Shown here piece by piece: positions 1 to 6,285 of a stretch of 11,037 nucleotides of DNA; the stretch's first letter is position 1; every line of letters starts with the position of its first letter. The notes under the pieces are model-generated. The model was not told where the DNA came from, did not search any database, and saw only the letters and a program-made list of their open reading frames with translations. Source of the DNA: Rhodospirillaceae bacterium (GTDB lineage: Bacteria; Pseudomonadota; Alphaproteobacteria; Dongiales; Dongiaceae); assembly GCA_016794075.1 (NCBI GenBank), contig JAEUKU010000338.1:1-11037 (forward strand), in the 5' to 3' direction. A program made the translations under genes and the position numbers.

Positions 1-192
1 AAGGGCTATTGCCATCCGATCCGCTTCAACGACCTGGTGAAGAACGGCAAGGTCCCGCAAGAGATGCTGGACAAGCTGCCGCCGGCCGCGGCCTACGAGA
101 CGGCCGTGTTCCCGACGGTCGAGGAGCAGAACGCCGCCAAGGAAGTGATTACCAAGCAGTGGGACACGGTGGTCGGCGCCAACGTCCAGTAG
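1..192 (+). CDS. ABC transporter substrate-binding protein, C-terminal end (partial)
   Basis: The window opens inside this gene. Frame 1 is open from base 1 to a TAG stop and gives the last 63 residues, beginning KGYCHPIRFN and ending VVGANVQ. The pattern of a short polar segment (VKNGKVPQEML), a Pro/Ala stretch (LPPAAAYETAVFP) and a closing helix with a conserved Trp (ITKQWDTVVG) resembles the C-terminus of periplasmic PotD-like binding proteins. Such proteins capture a small solute in the periplasm and deliver it to the permeases. The immediate downstream context (two permeases and an ATPase on the same strand) supports this reading. The signal peptide and ligand-binding residues lie outside the window, so the substrate (polyamine, iron, organic acid or other) cannot be assigned. 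Confidence 0.8.
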   Translation, partial: KGYCHPIRFNDLVKNGKVPQEMLDKLPPAAAYETAVFPTVEEQNAAKEVITKQWDTVVGANVQ

Positions 193-201
193 GCTGAGGT
201 T

Positions 202-219
202 CCGGCGCTCCGGCGCCGG
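202..219 (+). terminator. First of two tandem intercistronic stem-loops
   Basis: A perfect 7-bp stem, CCGGCGC (202-208) with GCGCCGG (213-219), closes a TCCG tetraloop nine bases after the binding-protein stop codon. No T-run follows, so it is not a classical intrinsic terminator. It may protect the 3' end of the binding-protein message or help reduce read-through into the permease genes. Confidence 0.5.
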
Positions 220-227
220 TGCATGAT

Positions 228-258
228 CCCCCGCCTGCGCCGCGCGCGCAGGCGGGGG
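228..258 (+). terminator. Second, strong intercistronic stem-loop (attenuator or mRNA 3' stabiliser)
   Basis: A perfect 13-bp stem, CCCCCGCCTGCGC (228-240) with GCGCAGGCGGGGG (246-258), encloses a 5-nt loop. The next bases, TCGTTTATC, are only weakly T-rich, so termination is probably partial. It lies between the binding-protein gene and the first permease. In many ABC operons a hairpin in this place lets the binding protein accumulate well above the membrane components; that role is inferred here. Confidence 0.6.
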
Positions 259-292
259 TCGTTTATCAGACAGACATCGGTACCCGCGCCGC

Positions 293-1192
293 ATGGCCCA
301 GGACATCCAGACCTCGCCCAAACCAGCCGGCATTTCACTCGAGACGAGCCAGAAGAGCTGGGCCTGGATCGGCGTCTCGCCGTTCTTCATCTTCGCGCTG
401 CTGTTCCTGATCCTGCCGACGCTCGACCTGATGATCGGCGCGTTCCAGGACGCGCAGGGCGGTTTCACCCTGCAGAACCTCGCCAATCTCAACACGCCCT
501 CGATCAAGAGTGCCTATTGGATCAGCCTCAAGGTGAGCGTCGCCTCGGCGCTGACCGGCGCGCTGTTTGGGTTCCTGCTCGCCTATGCCGTGGTGCTGGG
601 TGGATTGCCGCAATGGCTGCGCCCGACCTTGATGACTTTCTCCGGTGTCGCCTCCAATTTCGCCGGCCTGCCGCTGGCCTTCGCCTTCATCGCCACGCTG
701 GGGCGGGTCGGCCTGGTGACGGTGCTGCTGCGCGAGTTCGCCGGATTCGATCTCTACCGCACCGGCTTCAACCTGCTCAGCTTCTGGGGCCTCACCCTCA
801 CTTACCTCTACTTCCAGATCCCGCTGATGATCCTCATCATCACCCCGGCGCTGGACGGGCTGAAGCGCGAGTGGCGCGAGGCCTCTGAGATCCTGGGCGC
901 CAGCCGCCTGCAATACTGGCGCCACGTGGCGCTGCCGATCCTGTGGCCCAGCATTCTCGGCACCACCTTGCTGCTGTTCGCCAACGCCTTTGGCGCCGTC
1001 GCCACCGCCTATGCGCTGACCGGCTCGTCGCTCAACATCGTCACCATCCTGCTCTATGCGCAGATCCGCGGCGACGTGCTGCACGACCAGAACCTGGGCT
1101 ACGCGCTGGCGCTCGGCATGATCCTCATCACTGGCGTTTCCAACGGCGCCTATATCTGGCTGCGCTCGCGCAGCGAAAGGTGGCTGCGATGA
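293..1192 (+). CDS. ABC transporter permease, first subunit (PotB/FbpB-like family)
   Basis: This 299-residue inner-membrane protein forms half of the translocation channel of the importer whose binding protein ends upstream. Hydrophobic segments are visible at about residues 25-45, 77-103, 113-137, 162-187, 219-241 and 268-291, six in all, the usual number for the family. The cytoplasmic EAA loop that docks on the ATPase is clear at about 193-219 (EWREASEILGASRLQYWRHV, then ALPI), with the conserved EA, G and LP positions. The ATG at 293 is chosen because the N-terminus then has a normal short polar tail before the first helix. No convincing Shine-Dalgarno sequence precedes it, which is odd. 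The stop codon overlaps the next permease start as ATGA, so translational coupling is likely. The substrate is unknown. Confidence 0.9.
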   Translation: MAQDIQTSPKPAGISLETSQKSWAWIGVSPFFIFALLFLILPTLDLMIGAFQDAQGGFTLQNLANLNTPSIKSAYWISLKVSVASALTGALFGFLLAYAVVLGGLPQWLRPTLMTFSGVASNFAGLPLAFAFIATLGRVGLVTVLLREFAGFDLYRTGFNLLSFWGLTLTYLYFQIPLMILIITPALDGLKREWREASEILGASRLQYWRHVALPILWPSILGTTLLLFANAFGAVATAYALTGSSLNIVTILLYAQIRGDVLHDQNLGYALALGMILITGVSNGAYIWLRSRSERWLR

Positions 1193-1974
1193 ACCAGGCC
1201 CGCATCGGCGCCTGGATCGCCACGATCCTGGGCGCGCTCTACTTCGTCGTGCCGCTGATCGGCACCTTCGAGTTCTCGCTGCGCATGCGCCGCGGCGAAT
1301 ACTCCTTCGACGCCTATCGCGTGGTGTTCGGCGATCCGCAGTTCCAGGCGACCTTCGCCTATTCGACCCTGCAGGCGCTGGCGACCATCGTCGTCGGCGT
1401 GCTGCTGGTGGTGCCGACGGCCTACTGGATCCAGCTGCGCCTGCCGAAGCTGCGCCCGGTGGTCGAGTTCATCACGCTGATGCCACTCGTCATTCCAGCG
1501 ATCGTCATCGTCTTCGGCTATATCCGGCTCTACAACAGCTCCTCGATTCTGCCGATGACAGCGAGCGCCCGGGCGACCGATCTGCTGCTGACCTTCAGCT
1601 ACGTGACCTTGGCCCTGCCCTACATGTACCGCGCCGTCGATACCGGCCTGCGGGCGATCGACGTGCGCACGCTGACCGAGGCGGCCGAGAACCTCGGCGC
1701 CGGCTGGCCGACCATCCTGTTCAAGGTGATCCTGCCGAATGTGCGCTCGGCGATCCTCTCTGGCGCCTTCCTGACCTTCGCGGTGGTGATCGGCGAGTTC
1801 ACCATGGCCAGCCTGCTGAACCGGCCGGCCTTCGGCCCGTATCTGCAGAATATCGGGGCCAACCGCGCCTATGAACCGTCGGCCCTGGCGATCATCGCCT
1901 TCGTGGTGACCTGGGCCTGCATGGGTCTGATCAACGTGTTCGGCCGCGGCAAGCAGATCAAGGCAGCGCCTTGA
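1189..1974 (+). CDS. ABC transporter permease, second subunit (PotC-like family)
   Basis: A 261-residue inner-membrane permease, the partner of the preceding subunit. The open frame extends further upstream, but the ATG at 1189 is preferred: it overlaps the previous stop by 4 bp, has a purine-rich GAAAGGTGG just upstream, and gives a standard N-terminus with a first membrane helix at about 8-28. Further hydrophobic segments lie at about 60-80, 92-113, 132-147, 188-209 and 232-251. The EAA loop is at about 162-185 (LTEAAENLGAGWPTILFKVI, then LPNV), with the canonical EAA, G and LP positions. Spacing and overlap place it in one operon with both neighbours. Heterodimeric permeases are usual in polyamine-type and iron-type importers. 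The sequence does not identify the transported compound. Confidence 0.9.
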   Translation: MNQARIGAWIATILGALYFVVPLIGTFEFSLRMRRGEYSFDAYRVVFGDPQFQATFAYSTLQALATIVVGVLLVVPTAYWIQLRLPKLRPVVEFITLMPLVIPAIVIVFGYIRLYNSSSILPMTASARATDLLLTFSYVTLALPYMYRAVDTGLRAIDVRTLTEAAENLGAGWPTILFKVILPNVRSAILSGAFLTFAVVIGEFTMASLLNRPAFGPYLQNIGANRAYEPSALAIIAFVVTWACMGLINVFGRGKQIKAAP

Positions 1975-1996
1975 GCCGGCGGATTGGGGAACGAGA

Positions 1997-3076
1997 ATGG
2001 CATTCCTGGCACTGAGCGACATCCGCAAGAACTACGGTCCGCAGACCGTGGTGCACAAGTTCGACCTCGCGGTCGAGCGCGGCGAGTTCATCTCCTTCCT
2101 CGGCCCGTCGGGCTGCGGCAAGACCACGACTTTGCGCATGGTCGCCGGCTTCGAGGTGCCGACGGCGGGCTCGATCAAGATCGACGGCAAGGAGATCACC
2201 CGGCTGCATCCGAACAAGCGCAATGTCGGCATGGTGTTCCAGTCCTACGCCCTCTTCCCCAACATGACGGTGGCGGAGAACGTCGCCTTCGGCTTGAAGA
2301 TCGCCAAGAAATCCGCGGCGGAGGTCAAGTCGCGGGTCGAGGAAATGCTGAACATCGTCAAGCTGCCGCATCTGGCCGGCCGCTATCCCTATCAGCTTTC
2401 CGGCGGCCAGCAGCAGCGCGTGGCGCTGGCCCGCGCCATCGCCATCAAGCCGCAGGTGCTGCTGCTCGACGAGCCGCTCTCCGCGCTCGATGCCAAGATC
2501 CGCGTCTCGCTGCGCGAAGAGATCCGCTCGCTGCAGCGCTCGCTCGGCATCACCACCATCTACGTGACGCACGACCAGGAAGAAGCCCTGTCGATGTCCG
2601 ACCGCATCGTGGTGATGAGCGAAGGCCGCGCCGAGCAGATCGGCACGCCCTTCGAGATCTACAACAATCCCACGACGCGTTTCGTCGCCTCTTTCGTCGG
2701 CACCCTCAACGTGCTGAAGGGCCAGGCGCTCGACCCGGCAAGCGGCCTGATGCGGGTCGACGGGCAGGAGATCGTCTCGGCCAAGCCGCTGCCCGCGGCC
2801 GCCGGTGCCGAATGCTCCGTCGCTCTGCGCCCCGAGGTGGCGACGATCGGCCATCCGAGCATTGCCGTCGCCGACGGCAAGAACCGCATGATCGGCACCA
2901 TCGAGGAGGTGAGCTTCCTCGGCTCCGTGGTCCGCATCCGCGTGCGCTTCCAGGAGAACGCGATCAAGCTCGACGTCTTCAACAACCCGAATGCCGCCCC
3001 GCCGGAGCGCGGCGCCGAGGTTGCGGTGAGCTTCGCCCGCGAGGACGTGCTGGTGCTGGAGGGCGGGCACGCCTGA
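1997..3076 (+). CDS. ABC transporter ATP-binding protein (PotA/FbpC-like) with C-terminal TOBE region
   Basis: This 359-residue cytoplasmic ATPase should power the importer encoded upstream. All nucleotide-binding motifs are intact: Walker A GPSGCGKTT at 36-44, Q-loop glutamine at 82 in FQSY, signature LSGGQ at 134-138, Walker B VLLLDEP at 154-160 with the catalytic Glu at 159, D-loop SALD at 162-165, and the switch histidine at 192 in THDQEEA. Residues from about 235 to 359 match the C-terminal TOBE/OB-fold extension typical of this subfamily, which has regulatory or substrate-related roles. The start is supported by GGGGA at 1986-1990, six bases before the ATG. The gene lies 22 bp after the second permease and is probably the last of the operon, since a stem-loop and a long non-coding gap follow. 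ATPase sequence alone does not distinguish polyamine, iron or other substrates. Confidence 0.92.
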   Translation: MAFLALSDIRKNYGPQTVVHKFDLAVERGEFISFLGPSGCGKTTTLRMVAGFEVPTAGSIKIDGKEITRLHPNKRNVGMVFQSYALFPNMTVAENVAFGLKIAKKSAAEVKSRVEEMLNIVKLPHLAGRYPYQLSGGQQQRVALARAIAIKPQVLLLDEPLSALDAKIRVSLREEIRSLQRSLGITTIYVTHDQEEALSMSDRIVVMSEGRAEQIGTPFEIYNNPTTRFVASFVGTLNVLKGQALDPASGLMRVDGQEIVSAKPLPAAAGAECSVALRPEVATIGHPSIAVADGKNRMIGTIEEVSFLGSVVRIRVRFQENAIKLDVFNNPNAAPPERGAEVAVSFAREDVLVLEGGHA

Positions 3077-3153
3077 ACAACTGCGGCTGTCGGCGTTGGC
3101 AGAATACCATCAATAGCTGCAGGACGCACGACGACTGCCACCGTAGCCGCTCT

Positions 3154-3180
3154 GCGTGGGCGTTTTGGCGGCCCACGCTT
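3154..3180 (+). terminator. Probable transcription terminator after the first ABC operon
   Basis: A perfect 8-bp stem, GCGTGGGC (3154-3161) with GCCCACGC (3171-3178), encloses a 9-nt loop and is followed by only three T residues. It lies about 78 bp after the ATPase stop and upstream of a separate promoter, a fitting place for an operon end. The short T-run makes efficiency uncertain. Confidence 0.55.
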
Positions 3181-3269
3181 TGCAAGCAAACTTCAGTAAA
3201 GCGACACCAATCGCCAAGCGTAACGATCTGTTATACACATCATCGTGTGTGAGGCGGCCCCCGTTTCAT

Positions 3270-3298
3270 TTGCCATTTCACGCGACAATTTAGATAAT
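3270..3298 (+). promoter_or_regulatory. Sigma70-type promoter for the large repeat protein gene
   Basis: A -35 box TTGCCA (3270-3275, five of six matches to TTGACA) and a -10 box GATAAT (3293-3298, five of six matches to TATAAT) are separated by exactly 17 bp in an AT-richer stretch. Transcription would start near 3305, leaving a leader of about 197 nt before the ATG at 3502. It is the best promoter match noticed in the window. Confidence 0.6.
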
Positions 3299-3301
3299 TG
3301 T
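3285..3301. promoter_or_regulatory. Inverted repeat overlapping the -10 box, possible operator
   Basis: ACAATT (3285-3290) and AATTGT (3296-3301) form a perfect 6-bp inverted repeat around a 5-nt spacer, and the -10 box lies largely inside it. A dimeric regulator bound here would block RNA polymerase. No regulator gene is present nearby, so the role is inferred from position and symmetry only. Confidence 0.35.
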
Positions 3302-3501
3302 TCCGAACTTCGGTTGGAGTCCGGGTAGCTCGACACTCTCCGGTGCCGCAAATCGCGGACATCGCCCAGGAATGTTGGATGCGCCTCGAGGGTCGCGCCG
3401 CAACGGCCGGACCACCAACACGACTTTGACGATCCGGTTGGGGCCGGAGCGAACAGGCGACGGGATCTCGGCATCCGTCGCACCGATGAGGGGGCAAGGG
3501 C

Positions 3502-6243
3502 ATGGCGACCGTTTCCACGCATCTGCAGTCCGGCGAGGCGGGCCTGGACATGGCGCACGACGGGTCAACGCCGGAGACGGTGCAGCTGGCGGCCGCGACG
3601 GGCGATGCGACGGAGATTCAGTTGCCACAGGGCGACGGGCGTCAGGTCGTCGTTATTCCGGTGAATCCGGGCGAGACCATCGCGTTGCCGACGGGTTCGC
3701 CCGGCGGATTGCTGGCGAAGCTGGGCGCCGACGGCAACCTCGCGATCGTCATTGACGGCCGCACCATCATCCTCAAGGGCTACGCCGAAGCCAACGAGAC
3801 CGCACCGATCAAGGTCGTCACCAACGACGGCGATGTGGTGGACGTCACCGACGTGCTGGCGGGCACCTTGCCGAACCTCGACATCCAGACGGCGGCCGGC
3901 CCCGATTCCGGCCCGAACGCTGCGGGTTCGCAAGGCGATGCGGTCCAAGGCAGCGGCATCTTCGTTGCCTTCGCGGCCGGCCCCCTGCTGCCCGGACTCC
4001 TCGCCGAGGGCGTGCTGGATCCGACGGATCTTGGATACAAGCTCATCGACGACGAGCAAAGGTTCTTCCCGCGCGATGAAGAAGATACCGACACCGGCTT
4101 GGTCGGCTTCACGATCGCCAGCGGGAACGTGAACGAGGACGATCTTGTCGGGCGCGACAACAACCAGGCGAGCAAGGCCCAGTTCCTTCCGTTGTTCGCC
4201 GGCAACGGCAATGATCCGTTCGACGGCAAGGATATCGACGACGGCGACGACGGCTTCCCTGACTCCGATCGCGAGCCGCTCACCGTCACGGTAAACTTGA
4301 ACGTGGATTTTGGCGGCACGGTGCCCGGCAAGCTGTCACTTGATGCCTCGCTGCTACCCACCGGCCTGACATCCCGCGGCGAACCGATCACGTATGAAAT
4401 CCAGCCGGGCGGCGGCGGGGCCGGGCCGGTGCTGGTCGGCTTCGTGGACGACGGCGACGGCAAGGCCGGACCCGGCGACCATGTCATCTTCACGGCGCAG
4501 GTCGCGGAAGAAAGCTCGAATGGCGCGTTCACGCTCGCCTTCCTGCTGTTTGACAAATTCGACAACGAAGCACCGGGCAGCCTGCTGGGCGCGAACGAGC
4601 AAGACCTGATGCTGCCGATCAAGGTCATCGCCGAGGATTCGAACGGCACCCAGTTAGACGGAACCTGGAATGTCGGCGTGCGCGACGACATCCCGTTCTT
4701 CGGCGAGATGGTGCAGGACGGCGGCCTCTTCTTCGTGCCGTCGCCGGGCACGATCGTGCTCGACGAAACGCGTGGCGGCGACCTGGACGCGGACGACAAG
4801 CCGGGGGCTCCGTATAACGGCGAAGCCGTGCTCATCATCAATTCATACCTTCCCCAGTTCGTACAGCGTGCCCAGGACGCCGCCGAGGCCGGGATAACCC
4901 TGGACCCGACCGTCCTTCCGAAATTGGAAGCCATGGCCGAAAGATTTGCGAACAGCGGCGGCATCGCCGCCAAGCAACTGCTCGTCAGCTTCGGTGCGGA
5001 TGGCGGGTCGCAGGAATTCCTGAAGAACCAGGATGACCCGTCGGCGCGCGACTCCGTTCACGGCGCCTTGTCCGGCAGCGGCGAGAACGAGCGTCCGTTC
5101 GAACTTTTCATGGTGAAGCCGGGAACGACGGGGACACCAACGGACGGCGATGTCACTACTGCCATCCAGGCAACCAACGCTACCGCGATCTGGGATGGCG
5201 TGGAGTATCCGATCCTCCTGGAACAATTCAATGCGCAAGTGATCGTCGGGTATATTGAACCGACCGGCGATGCCGCGGGCCACATGCTGCCGGCGTTCGT
5301 CCTGCAAATGCTCGACGATGGTCAGGTGCTCTTCGTCCAGACATTGCCGTTCGGCCACGCGATCGACGGTCCGACGCCGGAGGATCATGACGATAGCATC
5401 ACGATCCTCGGCGCCGACGGCGTCACGCAGCTCATCCATGTCCGTGCCACGGACTACGACGGCGATCATGCGACCCTGCCGCTGACGATCACGATCCAGG
5501 ACGACGGTCCGGTCCACCTCAGCACCGACTTCGACACGGGCAACATCATCAGTGAAGACGACCTGACGGACAGCGGCAGCGCCGAGCAACTCGCCGCGGT
5601 CGCGAACGGCCTGAGCGCCACCGGCAATATCGAATTCGATTTCGGCGTGGACGGCGCGGGCGGCCTGTCGATCGGCGCCCTGACCATCACCGACGGCGCC
5701 GATCAATCGATCGACCTGAAGGATCTCCGCACCGCGGACGGCCATCAGATCACGATCGCCGAATCGGTCGACGCGACGACCGGCGTGATCACCTGGGAAG
5801 GCGTGATGAAGGACGGTCCGGATGCCGGCCAGAAAGCGTTCACCTTCACGCTGGACGGCAGTGGCGACAACATCGGCGATTTCGCCTTTACCCTGCATGC
5901 GGCGCTGGAGCATCCGTTCACCGGGGAGGAGTCCGAGGACAACCTGTTCCTCAATTTCAACGTCATCGCGACGGATGCCGACGGTGACACGACCGAGAGC
6001 ACCGTCGCCATCGGCATGGAAGACGAAAGCGAGCCAACGGCGGCGCTGGCCGCGCGACGCTCGCTCAACCCGGCCGACCTGTTCGACGACGGGAACGAGA
6101 ACGAGGGCGACGGTCCGGACCAGCCATCCGATACCGGCACGCCGCCCGTCGACCCGATGCAGAGCATGATCCCCGTCCCGTACAATCCCGGCACGGGCGG
6201 TGACCCGCTGACCGATGCCGACCCAGGTGCAGCCACCCTCTGA
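3502..6243 (+). CDS. Large acidic protein with T1SS-143/DUF5801-like repeats, possible type I-secreted adhesin lacking RTX repeats
   Basis: A 913-residue, Asp/Gly-rich protein with no cysteine and no N-terminal signal peptide. Residues about 44-125 look like a compact beta-rich domain (QVVVIPVNPGETIALP, then IVIDGRTIILKGY). A TAAG motif follows at 130-133, then a hydrophobic stretch at about 151-172. Three modules end in a DxDGD-type strand and a DD.P-like closure: to about 398 (VRDDIP), to about 670 (ATDYDGDHATLPLTITIQDD) and to about 845 (ATDADGDTTESTVAIGMED). These closures, and VLDETRGGDLDADD at about 418-431, resemble repeats of large type I-secreted surface proteins. Acidic clusters at 244-256 and 316-326 could bind calcium. 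The last 68 residues are acidic and Pro-rich, without GGxGxDxLx RTX repeats. GAGGGGG, seven bases before the ATG, supports the start. Extracellular location and adhesion are inferred; truncation or a different export route is possible. Confidence 0.75.
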   Translation: MATVSTHLQSGEAGLDMAHDGSTPETVQLAAATGDATEIQLPQGDGRQVVVIPVNPGETIALPTGSPGGLLAKLGADGNLAIVIDGRTIILKGYAEANETAPIKVVTNDGDVVDVTDVLAGTLPNLDIQTAAGPDSGPNAAGSQGDAVQGSGIFVAFAAGPLLPGLLAEGVLDPTDLGYKLIDDEQRFFPRDEEDTDTGLVGFTIASGNVNEDDLVGRDNNQASKAQFLPLFAGNGNDPFDGKDIDDGDDGFPDSDREPLTVTVNLNVDFGGTVPGKLSLDASLLPTGLTSRGEPITYEIQPGGGGAGPVLVGFVDDGDGKAGPGDHVIFTAQVAEESSNGAFTLAFLLFDKFDNEAPGSLLGANEQDLMLPIKVIAEDSNGTQLDGTWNVGVRDDIPFFGEMVQDGGLFFVPSPGTIVLDETRGGDLDADDKPGAPYNGEAVLIINSYLPQFVQRAQDAAEAGITLDPTVLPKLEAMAERFANSGGIAAKQLLVSFGADGGSQEFLKNQDDPSARDSVHGALSGSGENERPFELFMVKPGTTGTPTDGDVTTAIQATNATAIWDGVEYPILLEQFNAQVIVGYIEPTGDAAGHMLPAFVLQMLDDGQVLFVQTLPFGHAIDGPTPEDHDDSITILGADGVTQLIHVRATDYDGDHATLPLTITIQDDGPVHLSTDFDTGNIISEDDLTDSGSAEQLAAVANGLSATGNIEFDFGVDGAGGLSIGALTITDGADQSIDLKDLRTADGHQITIAESVDATTGVITWEGVMKDGPDAGQKAFTFTLDGSGDNIGDFAFTLHAALEHPFTGEESEDNLFLNFNVIATDADGDTTESTVAIGMEDESEPTAALAARRSLNPADLFDDGNENEGDGPDQPSDTGTPPVDPMQSMIPVPYNPGTGGDPLTDADPGAATL

Positions 6244-6285
6244 CGCGCGCGGAGACGGCGCCCTGCCCTTCGGCGCGGATGGGAC

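Larger units (their letters stand above)
3077..3501. other. 425-bp non-coding region between the ABC operon and the large repeat protein gene
   Basis: No convincing gene was found here on either strand; the open frames that cross it run into neighbouring genes out of frame and lack coding character. It holds the operon terminator near its left end, then a locally AT-richer stretch (about 3185-3305) with a sigma70-type promoter and an inverted repeat, then about 200 bases of probable 5' untranslated leader. No riboswitch family was recognised in the leader. Confidence 0.6.

Noticed and set aside
3193..3558. Open frame of 121 codons on the - strand across the intergenic region
   Set aside because: It covers the promoter and leader and overlaps the real gene start; its composition is not protein-like and two other - strand frames are open over the same DNA, as expected for GC-rich sequence.
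3372..3755. Open frame of 127 codons on the + strand starting in the leader of the repeat protein gene
   Set aside because: It runs into the repeat protein gene in another frame, is Arg/Gly-rich like typical GC-rich shadow frames, and has no recognisable domain or good ribosome binding site.
6258..6276. Possible terminator between the convergent repeat protein and cotransporter genes
   Set aside because: Only a 5-bp GCGCC/GGCGC stem with a 9-nt loop and no T-run; such stems are common by chance at this GC content.
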